NCBI GenBank assembly: GCA_027660625.1
Contig: JAQDNC010000010.1
Coordinates: 1 to 64,000 of the forward strand
Origin: Coriobacteriaceae bacterium AM100-PB1-1D-6A
GTDB lineage: Bacteria > Actinomycetota > Coriobacteriia > Coriobacteriales > Coriobacteriaceae
Reading direction: 5' to 3'
Length of the DNA stretch: 64,000 nucleotides
The notes under the pieces were generated by a model. The model searched no databases. It saw only the letters and a list, made by a program, of their open reading frames with translations, and was not told the origin of the DNA. Shown here one piece after another: positions 35,401-44,900 of the stretch. The translations under genes and the position numbers were made by a program. How positions within the stretch are numbered: the first letter of the stretch is position 1; every line of letters begins with the position of its first letter.

Positions 35401-35640
35401 TTACCCCTCGTTCTTCCATCCAAACGGGTCGAGCACCCAAAAAATCAGATCGAGTACGCCGCCGGTCATCATGGCGCCGGCAAGGGCCATGCAAACGTGC
35501 AGAGAACTGGCACTTCGGAGCACGTCGAATGGCCCCAGAACAGCCAGCAGCGCGACCGCTGCGCCGGCAAGGCACAACGCGAGGCACGGCCCCGCGTCCT
35601 TGACGCACTTCTTTGCGAGATGCTTGGTGTTATCGCTCAT
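35401..35640 (-). CDS. Small membrane protein of unknown function
   Basis: This 79-aa protein has two hydrophobic stretches (CLALCLAGAAVALLAVLGPF and HVCMALAGAMMTGGVLDLIF) ending in DPFGWKNEG. ATG 35640 is preceded by AAGGAG at a somewhat long spacing. It lies 10 bases before the start of the metallophosphoesterase gene and probably shares its transcript. Confidence 0.7.
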   Translation of the reverse strand: MSDNTKHLAKKCVKDAGPCLALCLAGAAVALLAVLGPFDVLRSASSLHVCMALAGAMMTGGVLDLIFWVLDPFGWKNEG

Positions 35641-35793
35641 TGGTATCGAACTCCTTAGAGGATCGTTGTTTGGGTACATGCCGCCGCGGCAGAGCAGGGC
35701 GGCAGGGTAAGTGTCCCATGCCGTGCGGACACGTTTTTAAACCCATGTATCCGCAGGGACCCATGTCCTTGCAGAACACCCCCGAAGAATCGT

Positions 35794-36150
35794 CTAAGCC
35801 GCTGGCGGGCAACATACTGAACAGGGGGTCTTTCCTCGTTTGAGCGCGGTCGCCAGTGGCACGCTTGTTCTAATGGCATTTTGAGGAAGGTTTTTGCATC
35901 CCCCAGAACGGTGATAAATCTTGCCGTTCTTGATGACGATCACCTTGGTTTTTGAAGCAGCCACGCTGCGGGACTTGATGGGCGCATCCGCCTTTTGACG
36001 AGCCGGTGCCGTTTTCCGAGGCCAGCCTCTCGGAAAATCAGAATCGCAGAATCGATTGATGTAGCTGTCGAAACATCCATCGAACAGCAGCCCCGTTGCC
36101 AAGCCCGCCATGAACCCACAGGCAATCGCGGCCTCTCCTCTAATTTGCAT
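35794..36150 (-). CDS. Small secreted or membrane-tethered Cys-rich protein
   Basis: This 118-aa protein starts after AAGGAGGG. A hydrophobic N-terminus (IACGFMAGLATGLLFDGC) could be a membrane anchor. The basic middle is followed by VIKNGKIYHRSGGC-KNLP...RGKTPCSVCCPP. The YHR..C...C..C pattern is like the small zinc module often found at the end of nuclease or secreted proteins (YHxxxCxx...CxxC). Its function is not known. Confidence 0.75.
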   Translation of the reverse strand: MQIRGEAAIACGFMAGLATGLLFDGCFDSYINRFCDSDFPRGWPRKTAPARQKADAPIKSRSVAASKTKVIVIKNGKIYHRSGGCKNLPQNAIRTSVPLATALKRGKTPCSVCCPPAA

Positions 36151-36176
36151 ATGTCCCTCCTTAATTAATCTTGAAG

Positions 36177-36224
36177 ATAAAAGCGGCGCGCGCCGCAGGA
36201 CCCATGCCCTTGCGGCGCGCGCCG
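36177..36224 (-). terminator. Strong intrinsic terminator after the CAP-domain protein
   Basis: The arms CGGCGCGCGCCGCAAGG and CCTGCGGCGCGCGCCG pair over 15 or more bases, and on the minus strand the stem is followed by CTTTTAT. Confidence 0.85.
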
Positions 36225-36248
36225 AAAATGATCCGCTTTCCTCCGTCC

Positions 36249-39200
36249 CTAACGGATCAGCTGGCGGCGCTTGTCGGACAGGAAGACGCCGGCGGCAACC
36301 AGGACCGTGCCTCCAATTACGAACGTCTCGCCCAGCAGGTTGGACACGTCGCCCGTGGCGGGCATCGTCGTCTGCTGCGTGGTGGCCTCGGACGCCGAGG
36401 TCATGTGCTTGGCCTGGTACGCCACCTGCGTCGCAGGCTGAGTCTGCTCGCCATTCCCGCGCTCGGCGGCCTCTTGGCGAGCGATCTCGGCGTTGAGCTC
36501 GACAATAGCCTGGTCGAGCTCGGCCTTGGCGGCGGTATAGTTGGCAAGCGCCTCCAAGTAGGCAGGTGCCACAGCATCCGTCGCAGCAACGGCAGCGTCG
36601 AGCTCAATCTTGGCAGCTGCGGCGCGCTCGGCGGCATCGTGGGCTGCAGCGATCTTAGCGTTGAGCGCCTCATCCGCATCGTTGGCACGGCCGCTAGCGA
36701 TGGCGTCGGCAAGGTTGATCCTGCGCAGGCGGGCAACCGCGGCGGCAGAAGCATCGCGATCAGCGGTCGCATCCGTTACGGCGTCGTCCGCCGCAGTCAC
36801 GCCAGACTCGGCATCGGTCTTCGCCGAAGCCGCTGCCTCAACAGCAGCATCGGCAGCGGCCTTGTCCTCCGTCGCCTGAGCAAGCGCCGCGGCGGCATCA
36901 TGTAGCTGAGCCGCACGAGCAGCAGCCGCGACGGATGCGGCCTGAGCCGCGGTCACAGCCGTGCCGGCACCGCTCGCAGCAGCCTGGGCGGCAACAAGCT
37001 CGGCCTGGGCAGCAGCGACGTCGGCATCTGCCTGGCCTGCCGCACCCTGCGCGGCATTCACTGCAGCCTGCGCGTCAGCCTGAACGGCACGCGCCCCCTC
37101 GAGCACCGCCGAGGCCGCATCAAATGCACGCTGAGCAGCGGCAACGTCGGCAGAGTACGCAGCCAGCTCGTCCTGGGCGGCAGCAAGCGCGCTCTCCTTG
37201 TCGCCAACGCCGGCGCGAGCGGCATCCAGCGCACGCCGGGCAGCGGCAGCCTTGCCCTTGGCAACATCGAGTTCATCAGACTTGGCAGTCACGACACTCT
37301 GCGCCGCGGTAACCGCAGCGCTGGCAGCGTCCACGTCGGCGCGGGCATCAGCCACGGCACGCGCAGCGGCCTCAGCCGCGGCCTGCTTCTCCCCCACGGC
37401 AGCCTGGGCATCCGAGGCCCCAGCGGCAGCAGCGTCAACATCGGCGGCAGCAGCATCGACTTGAGCCTGCCTTGCAGCGGCGGCCTGCGACGCGGCGCTC
37501 ACCTTGCCGCCAGCCTGCGCAGCCGCGCCCTGAGCGGCAGAAAGCTCCTGACGAGCCGCGTCCACGCCCTGCCCAGGATTTGCCAACGAGTCACACCACG
37601 CATTAAGCGCAGCCTCGTATTCGGCAACCGTCATCGGATTGGCGGCATTCGTGTACCATCCTCCAGACATAGAGAACGTCTGCGCCTGCGTAAGCCAACG
37701 GTTCATCGTCCCGCGCGTGCAAACCCCCATACCCGTTACGGTGTAATCGGGATCGATCACATTCATGTAGTGACCGACTGTATGCACGCTCCCGCCATGC
37801 GCAGCCACGTAGCGATCGATTTCGTCGCCATGCTGCTCGTAGAAATCAAAAGCAGCCTTTCCCGTAAGGCCCGTCGCTCCCAGCGTAGCCGCAGCGCGGT
37901 CAAAGACGGCCTTCTCCTGATCGACCCACTGGATGAACGGGTCGCTTCCGTAGTTCCACGCCACGTTTTCGCCCACGTTGAACTGCATGGCGTGCGCAGT
38001 CTTGGTATCGGAGAAATTCGCATCGGCAATCGCGGTCGCCATCATGGCATACGTCACCTTGAGCTCACCCAGGCCAACGCTCGCACGATACTTGTTGCAC
38101 GCCTTGAGCCACACAATCGCTTGCTTCATGTTGGTCAGACTCGTCGCGTCAACCTCCTCGCCCACCTTGGTGAGGCTGGCATATTTGCAGTTGAGAATCA
38201 GGTCCGCCGCATCGTCGGCACCCACGCTCTTAAAGAACGCAATGGCGCCCTGGCGGTAGTTTTCCGCCGAGGCGTTCGCCGTAGCCTGAGCGGCGTCGAG
38301 CTTGGCCTGCGCTTGAGCTACAGCCTGATCGGCCTGCTGCTTTTGAGCCTTTGCCTGGTCGAGCGCCTTGTCGGCAGCGTTCTTCTCGTCCTTAGCGGCC
38401 GAGAGCTTGGCCTGAGCGTCGGCCAGCGCCGCAAGCGCATTGGCATGCTCGGCCTTAGCCTGATCGACGGCGGCGTCTGCCGCGGTCGCAGCAGCCGTGG
38501 CAGCGTCCAACTTGGACTGCGCGTCAGCCGCAGCCTGCTGCTGGACGGCGAGCGCCTGCTGAGCAGCCTGCACCTCACCCTCGGCAGTGGTCACTTCCTG
38601 CGAGGCAGCAGCGAGTTCGCCCTCGCGCTGCGCCTGGACCGACTTGGCGGCGTCCAGCGCGGCAGCGGCGGCGTCCACCTTGGCCTTGGCAGCCTCGTAC
38701 TCCGGGCCCGCGGCACCCTGCTCGGCACGGTCGAGATCGGCCTTGGCGGCGTCATAGCTCGCCTGAGCGGCATTCACATCCTTATCGGCCGCATCCTTTG
38801 CCTGCTGAGCTGCCGAAAGCTTGCCTTGCGCGTCCTGCTGTTTGGCCGCGGCGGCATCAACGCCAGCCTGGGCATTCGAAAGCCTGACCTGCGCGTCGGC
38901 GGCCTGCTGCTTTGCCTGCTCCAGCTCGCTCGCGGCCTGCTCGGCAGCGGCCTGAGCCGCGGCAACAGCCTCGGGCGTGGCATCGGCAGCAGCGGCCTGC
39001 GCGGACTTGAGCGCAGCCTGGGCATCGTCGGCGGTCTTCTGGGCAGCGGTCAGGGCTTCACCCTTGTCCGTCAGATCCCTCTTTGCGGCATCGAGTGCAG
39101 CTTGAGCGTCCTCGAGCGCCTTCACGTCCGCATCGGCCTTGTCCTGCGCGGCACCCATCTGCTGCTCCAGCTCGGCCGAAGCTGCAGAAGCGGCAGCGTC

Positions 39201-39599
39201 GCTTGTGCCACGGGCCGCATCGTAGGCGCTCTGAGCCTGCTGCTGGTTGGCAGCGGCGGCGTCGTAAGGAGCGGCGGCCGCATCCAAATCGGCCTTGGCA
39301 GCAGCGGCCTTAGCGCGAGCCGCATCGACCGCAGCCTGCAGGTTGGCGACCTTCTGCACCGCTGACACCGTGCCCGCGCCAGCGCTAGCAGCAGCCGCGC
39401 TCGTCAACGGAGACAGCACCGCAGCCGGCTTCGCAGTAGCGTCGGCACCGTTCGCACCCTGCGCCACCGCAGTCAGCGGAGACAGCAGCGACCCGCCCGT
39501 CATGGCGATCGTTGCCGCAGCAACTGTCGCCATACGCCCGGCGGCCTTCGCCTTACCCGCAGCGCCGCCATTGATGTTCTTGTTCACGTTCTTGCTCAT
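36249..39599 (-). CDS. Wall-anchored CAP-domain protein flanked by Ala-rich coiled coils
   Basis: This 1116-aa surface protein begins with a signal peptide (residues ~1-46, ending AVAQG). It continues with ~400 residues of Ala/Asp/Lys/Gln-rich heptads, a CAP/SCP domain at about 450-670 (FNVGENVAWNYG, HTVGHYMNVIDP) and another ~350-residue Ala-rich coiled coil. It ends in a sortase-like signal: MPATGD, a hydrophobic helix and KRRQLIR. MPATG replaces the usual LPxTG. ATG 39599 follows GGAAGG. The symmetric rod-CAP-rod design suggests a cell-surface presentation role. Whether the CAP domain is enzymatic is unknown. Confidence 0.9.
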   Translation of the reverse strand: MSKNVNKNINGGAAGKAKAAGRMATVAAATIAMTGGSLLSPLTAVAQGANGADATAKPAAVLSPLTSAAAASAGAGTVSAVQKVANLQAAVDAARAKAAAAKADLDAAAAPYDAAAANQQQAQSAYDAARGTSDAAASAASAELEQQMGAAQDKADADVKALEDAQAALDAAKRDLTDKGEALTAAQKTADDAQAALKSAQAAAADATPEAVAAAQAAAEQAASELEQAKQQAADAQVRLSNAQAGVDAAAAKQQDAQGKLSAAQQAKDAADKDVNAAQASYDAAKADLDRAEQGAAGPEYEAAKAKVDAAAAALDAAKSVQAQREGELAAASQEVTTAEGEVQAAQQALAVQQQAAADAQSKLDAATAAATAADAAVDQAKAEHANALAALADAQAKLSAAKDEKNAADKALDQAKAQKQQADQAVAQAQAKLDAAQATANASAENYRQGAIAFFKSVGADDAADLILNCKYASLTKVGEEVDATSLTNMKQAIVWLKACNKYRASVGLGELKVTYAMMATAIADANFSDTKTAHAMQFNVGENVAWNYGSDPFIQWVDQEKAVFDRAAATLGATGLTGKAAFDFYEQHGDEIDRYVAAHGGSVHTVGHYMNVIDPDYTVTGMGVCTRGTMNRWLTQAQTFSMSGGWYTNAANPMTVAEYEAALNAWCDSLANPGQGVDAARQELSAAQGAAAQAGGKVSAASQAAAARQAQVDAAAADVDAAAAGASDAQAAVGEKQAAAEAAARAVADARADVDAASAAVTAAQSVVTAKSDELDVAKGKAAAARRALDAARAGVGDKESALAAAQDELAAYSADVAAAQRAFDAASAVLEGARAVQADAQAAVNAAQGAAGQADADVAAAQAELVAAQAAASGAGTAVTAAQAASVAAAARAAQLHDAAAALAQATEDKAAADAAVEAAASAKTDAESGVTAADDAVTDATADRDASAAAVARLRRINLADAIASGRANDADEALNAKIAAAHDAAERAAAAKIELDAAVAATDAVAPAYLEALANYTAAKAELDQAIVELNAEIARQEAAERGNGEQTQPATQVAYQAKHMTSASEATTQQTTMPATGDVSNLLGETFVIGGTVLVAAGVFLSDKRRQLIR

Positions 39600-39718
39600 T
39601 GCCGATTCCTTCCCACGATGAGCTGATGTTTGACACATAATCGATCCAATATGCCCCGCTAAAAAGAGGTGATAACGGGGTAATTAAATCGGAGGAGTTG
39701 GAGACAAGCCCACATCCA

Positions 39719-39913
39719 TCAGCGGATGCCGAGCTCATACTCCCGCTCGCGCTCAATATCATTCAGGTACTCATAATCTTCGGAGCTAAGCTCTAGATCA
39801 TCTTGAGCGAACATGTAGTTCTCGGCCTTAGAACCAATACTGCAACCGTAGATGGTATTGAGATCGATATGGTCGGTATTGTCGTTGTAAAGGGGGAAAA
39901 TTCTGCTGGTCAT
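39719..39913 (-). CDS. Small acidic hypothetical protein
   Basis: This 64-aa protein (MTSRIFPLYNDNTDHIDLN...) has no Cys-rich site or membrane segment and ends with a Glu/Tyr/Arg-rich helix. GAGAGG lies upstream of ATG 39913. It has a good promoter of its own at 39994-40022 and a leader with a small hairpin. It lies at the junction between the core genome and the accessory block. Confidence 0.6.
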   Translation of the reverse strand: MTSRIFPLYNDNTDHIDLNTIYGCSIGSKAENYMFAQDDLELSSEDYEYLNDIEREREYELGIR

Positions 39914-39953
39914 GCTCAAGTACCTCTCAACATAAACTGAAAACTCGTTTGCT

Positions 39954-40022
39954 TGGTCTCTTTTTGAGACCCCATCTGATGTGCTATGGCTGCAGTATAT
40001 GTTCTCCCCTTTTACAATGCAA
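39954..40022 (-). promoter_or_regulatory. Promoter and leader hairpin of the 64-aa protein
   Basis: On the minus strand TTGCAT (complement of 40017-40022) and TATACT (complement of 39994-39999) are 17 bases apart. The leader then contains the hairpin GGTCTC-AAAAA-GAGACC (39954-39970) before the ribosome-binding site. Confidence 0.6.
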
Positions 40023-40066
40023 GCGTAATTTCAAAATGTTCTAGGAGCGATAATTGCGCAACACCA

Positions 40067-41962
40067 TCACTTGTCGCCACCGCCATCCTCTACCGCGCCC
40101 TCACGCGCAGCGCACTCGTTGAGATACTTGACCGGAATCGGCCACACGGACGGAGCCTTATAGCGCGAAAGGCCTATGTTGGCCAGCTGAACCAACAACT
40201 CAGACAAATCATCGCCGTCGAGTACCTCAATCGAACGCACGTGAATCGCAGTCGCCATATCCTCCTGGGTGCCGTTGTTGACGCCCGCAAAATAGCAAGT
40301 CTTGCCCGCACGCTCGAACGTTCCAATGCCGTAATAAGGCGAGTTGTAGCTCTCGAAAATCTCTTTCTTACGCCCTGCTTTGCCTGTGAGCTGATGCTCA
40401 CCCACCAGGGCCATAAAGTTATTGGAAAACGTCGTCAGTCCCGTATCCCGCACGCGCGCAAGCATAGACTGCCCGTCCGCATGCACGTCAAAGACATAGG
40501 CGCCCTTATCGAGTTTGCCGTCCGCGGTCAGCAGATCGAGCTCCATCTCGTCCTCGGGACCATCCTCTGCCGAATGTGAGGCATAGCGCATGCCCCCATC
40601 CGCGCCAATCGCCAACGTAGCGATACGCGAATCCAGCTCAATCTTGTCCTTTGTTTTATGCGGCACATCGACCAAGCCACACACCGTCACCGACTCAATA
40701 TCCAAAGCATCAAGATCAAACGCCGTCACCCGCTCGTCGACAACATCCTGCTTTACCAGCAGTTCTTTGAGCATGGCGCCCAGGATCGCCTCTTGCGCAT
40801 TGCGATCCTTTTGCTTTGGCGCCACCTTAAACAGTGGCTCGCACACATCCGGTGTCACGTGCTGTTCCACCACGCCAGCATGTAAGGCATAGCCGTCGTC
40901 CTCAGCAACCTCATTGGGCACAACGACAAGGTTCAGCGCCCGCGAATCCACGGCCCTTCCGCCATACGTTGCGCGAACGCCCCACGAGGAATCGTTAAGT
41001 CGATCGGCCAGCTGGCGCGCCACTTCGGCAAGCCCATTGCGCGCAAACGACACCACGATTCGCTGCCCCGCCATGCGCTCCGCAACCACGCGCGCGTACT
41101 CATCACCCTTGAGCACCTCGTAGAAACTCTTACGCGGGTATTCCATGAGCGTCACCCGGGCGAAGTCGCTGTAACGGCGTTCGAGAATCTGCAGCTCTCG
41201 ATACAAAATGCCCTTCTTGGTATAGGCGACCTTGTCCGCCTGGGCCGAGAACGTCAGATCACGGCGCTTGGACGGCTTGTCGCCCTTGGCTCGGCGCAGG
41301 ATGTACTCGTCTTTTTGTTCGTGGGCAAGCACCATCGTCGCCACGGGCGATAGCCTGTAGCCCACTTGGCTCTTAATCTTTTCGAGCTCTTTCTCGTCAC
41401 CTTGTGCCCTGCCAATAAGCACACGGCGCTTGGTAAACGTCCGAATCTTAAGATCAAAGGTGCAATCCTCATCGATAACGATTTCAACCGTTTCGATCTT
41501 GGCAGGTCCCCTTCCGTCGCTTTCGACAGCATCGCGGCGGGCACCCTTGGCGCTAATGACATACAGGTGCCCGGTGTCATTGGGAACTTCGTCCTCAATC
41601 CCCTCAAACTGAGAGCAGGAGTTGAACAGCAAGCGGAGCGCAACGTAATCGTCCAACTCGTTCCAATTAGTTTTAATCGGAACTATCTGCTCCTGATAAA
41701 GCGAGGCATTAAGGTCGCCCGTCTGCACGCCCGCTTTGACCATCAGAAAGACGCGGTTGTCTGCAAGCTGCGTGAGCGCGACGACCTTGCCCGTCTGGCA
41801 CACATCGGCCATAAAGTTCGCCACGGCATGCTTGCCCGCATCGCCGACGTTGCACCAAAAGACCGAGTAGCGCTCCTCGGCAGCAGCGGCATCGAGCTGC
41901 AACACGAGCTCTGATACGGCGATGTCTCCCAAACCGCACGGCTGGTTATGCTTCGATTGCAC
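40067..41962 (-). CDS. PIWI/RNase H-fold-like protein, partner of the helicase-nuclease
   Basis: This 631-aa protein starts at GTG 41962 inside the last codons of the helicase gene (17-bp overlap), with GGAGG nine bases upstream, so the two are coupled. Seen: no Cys cluster, signal peptide or membrane helix. Residues ~300-400 (IVVSFARNGLAEVARQL, ALNLVVVPNE, VVEQHVTPDV) read like a MID-type domain. Residues ~425-620 (SVTVCGLVDVPH, RIATLAIGADGGM, NSPYYGIGTF, ending LSRYKAPSVWPIPVKYLNE) read like a PIWI/RNase H fold, with the usual final 'Pro-x-Pro-h-x-Tyr/His' segment. The family call is inference; catalytic acids cannot be assigned with certainty, and it may be inactive. Confidence 0.5.
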   Translation of the reverse strand: MQSKHNQPCGLGDIAVSELVLQLDAAAAEERYSVFWCNVGDAGKHAVANFMADVCQTGKVVALTQLADNRVFLMVKAGVQTGDLNASLYQEQIVPIKTNWNELDDYVALRLLFNSCSQFEGIEDEVPNDTGHLYVISAKGARRDAVESDGRGPAKIETVEIVIDEDCTFDLKIRTFTKRRVLIGRAQGDEKELEKIKSQVGYRLSPVATMVLAHEQKDEYILRRAKGDKPSKRRDLTFSAQADKVAYTKKGILYRELQILERRYSDFARVTLMEYPRKSFYEVLKGDEYARVVAERMAGQRIVVSFARNGLAEVARQLADRLNDSSWGVRATYGGRAVDSRALNLVVVPNEVAEDDGYALHAGVVEQHVTPDVCEPLFKVAPKQKDRNAQEAILGAMLKELLVKQDVVDERVTAFDLDALDIESVTVCGLVDVPHKTKDKIELDSRIATLAIGADGGMRYASHSAEDGPEDEMELDLLTADGKLDKGAYVFDVHADGQSMLARVRDTGLTTFSNNFMALVGEHQLTGKAGRKKEIFESYNSPYYGIGTFERAGKTCYFAGVNNGTQEDMATAIHVRSIEVLDGDDLSELLVQLANIGLSRYKAPSVWPIPVKYLNECAAREGAVEDGGGDK

Positions 41963-44900
41963 GGCCGATCGCCTCCATCATCTCCAAATTGATTGCACCG
42001 TCGGCGGCCATATAAGGAACGGAGAACACAGTCCCCTCAGCATCGAGTGCCTTGGGCACGCACTCAAGCGCTGCCTCATCAGCCAAAACGTTGACGATTA
42101 GCAGGCGTTTCGCCCCAACCTTTTGAGCCTTCGCCCTAAAGCGCTCGGCATCCGACGCCTCGCGACCGTCGCGAACATAAGCGATATAGGCACCGATGCG
42201 ATAGTGCTTAAAATCGATCCATACCCCGGTCGTGTTGCCAGCAGCATCGAGCACCTCAAAGTCGCCACCTGTCTCGGCGTGTGCCGCATCGCCACGCGTA
42301 AGCGAATAGCGGCCGTCGTAATATGCCTCAAAGATTGCCCTTCCGGCAGATTCTCCCAGCTCACCCAGGTAGACCGCCTGGAACATATAGGGCGTCATGT
42401 GCGCCGTCGCCGCCGGCTGCAGCGTTGTGGGCACCCCGTCGCTCGACCAACGCTCACGCACTTCGCGAATTGACAGCAGCTCGGGTACGCGCGCCGCCGC
42501 CTGGCTCACCTGGCGAACCGTCGCGCCCTTTAAGCCCTCCTTGCAGTGGCAACGATCCTCCAGACGAGCAGCAATCTGCTCGACGGGCTCACCATCGTAG
42601 CTAGGGAATTCAAAGTGCGGCACCTTGCATGCCCCGCCTTCTGCATAGGCATAGCCATTTGCAGCATGCGACATGCGCAGCGCGGTACTCCGGCGCTCTG
42701 GGTATTGCGCGAGATCTTCCCACGGCAGGCAAAAATGATGCAGGTAAAAGTCGCGCTCGCCATCAAAAGCAGTGAGATCTTCGTCCCCGGCGTTTAGCGA
42801 GGTAACTTTCCACGCCAGCTTTTCGTGCTTTTGCTTGGCAAGGTTGTTCCTAAAGGCGGCAAGGTTCTGCTGCTTAACGGCAGCGTGTTCCTTGTTGTCC
42901 GTCATATGGTTGTTGGCAGCGGCGCAGGCACCAACCACCTGCTCAAGCTCGTAGCCCATCGGCAAATCATGCAAGAACGAAAAGTTGCAATCGTTCGCAA
43001 TCTCGCGGTCGAGCAGCACCTGCACGCAAGGCATCTTTACACTCGTGCGCATCAGGCGACCCACAGCCTGTGCCACAATGCGAGCGCCTTCGGCCTGATA
43101 AGAGAGGGTGTCGCGCACCGGCAGGCTCTTATTAACGCCAGATAGAAGCATCCGTACGTTCCGGCGCTTTTGAGTAAACGGAACCTCGCCGCGCGCTACC
43201 AGTTCCTCCTGCTCCACCACGCCAAGTAGCGCCTGCTGGACAAACTTATTTGAGTTGATCTCCACTCCCCAGGTCAAACGACTTGTGGGCGACTCGATAT
43301 ATAAGAAATCAAGATCCATCTTGGGGCGACGGTCGGCATTTTCAAAGCCGCAATCGACCTGATGAACCATGTCGCACAGATTCTCCGGCACCTTGTATTT
43401 GAGATTCTTGGAAAAGCCACCGGCCGAAAGATTGATAAACATCAGGGTCGGCTGGCCCAGCTCGAGACGTTTTTGAGCGCCACGCCAACCTGCATCCCAT
43501 TCCGCAGCGTTAAAGCACGGCACCATGTCCTTGGCGGCCTCAAGCGATTTCTCGTACGACATCTCGGGGCACTTGATGTTTCTAATCACCAGCTCCGCGA
43601 CAATCTCGCGCGCAAGATCCAGCGCCAGACTATTGAATTCGCCATGGTTTCCCATGTGGCGCGTGGTAAAAACGGCTCCCGCCCGTTGCTCGTTACGCGC
43701 CACACCACGGGCCCAAGTACTCACGGCAACAAGCGTCTTGCTCAGGCGCTTCAGCTCAAACTCGATGCTCTTGGCGTCGCTCACGCCCACCCTGTCAGCA
43801 ATCTTTAAGCGCAAGCGCACCGCAAGTCCCTCACTCACGCCAATCCCGTCAAAGAACCGCATCGCGCGCTCGTACACCTCGTCGGGCGACACAATGATGC
43901 CGCCAAAGGCGCCGCCTGCCAGCGCGACCATGCCGGCAATTTCCTTGGACTCATCCACCCAGGCAATATCGACGTCGTACTCCTTCGCAGCCTGTTTGTT
44001 AAACAGCTTAGTCTGTCGCACGATTTCCTGGTTGAGCTCGCCAATCCAAGCGTCCTTGCGAACCACGCCATGAACCTCGTCAAGGTAATCGAGGTTGAAG
44101 TTTTTGACGGTCGGCGCACTCCATGTTGCGCTCATACACACGCAAGGCGCTTTGGCGGCAATGGAGGCAAGGTAGGCCTCGGGCATGCGCTCAATGCCGT
44201 GGCTGGTTAGGTACGTGGTAAACATGTGCTCGATGGTGGTTTCCATCACTAGATAATCGACACCACGCGCATACATCGAGTCGTCGGCGGCATCGATCTC
44301 GTCATTCTTGCGATCTTTAAAGAACAGCGCCAGCATCAACGAATCCCAAAAATACTTCTCGCTGGTCTGGTTGTTCCTAATGCCCAGGGCATCGATGATG
44401 TTCTTGCGCGAAAGGTCGTCCTTGTACGAAATGCTGCCGTAGTACAGCTTGTCCATAAGCGTGGCGCAACGGGCGAGATGACCCACCACCATCCTGACCA
44501 GACCGCGTGCACGACGCACCGCCTTGCTGACGGTTTGCTGCCCACTCCCTCCGCGAGTGATAATCATATTGCGAGTACCGCCCTCATTGAGTTTGAAGCG
44601 CAACGGATTCGCCGAGTTGTCGCCCACCGAAATATCGTCGCTGCCAAACAGATGTCGACCGGAGAGCTGCTCTTCTTTCGCCTCGTCAGACAGCGCAAAA
44701 GGCGGACGCAGTTTCATGTCCTTAATACAAGAGGCGAGTGCCTTTTGAATTTTCTTGGCATCCTTGGCGATTTCTTCGGCATCTTCCTCTACGCTCGCCC
44801 GCGAAACCCTGTTCCTCTCGGCGTTTGACCCTTTGTGATCGCCCGACGTGGAAGCGTGCGTATAGACCGCCATCCATTGATCTCGATTCCCCAGTAGCAA

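Noticed and set aside
38260..39300. Apparent tandem DNA repeats that might suggest a CRISPR array
   Set aside because: The periodicity follows Ala/Asp/Lys/Gln heptads of a coiled coil; repeats are degenerate and there are no unique spacers of constant length.
37461..39365. 634-codon frame antisense to the CAP-domain protein
   Set aside because: It is a by-product of the Ala-rich GC codons of the true gene; the translated sequence is repetitive with no signal or start site.
40067..41962. Naming the 631-aa protein a true Argonaute
   Set aside because: The fold resemblance is by pattern only, a PAZ domain and a clear DEDX tetrad are not visible, so only 'PIWI-like' is claimed.
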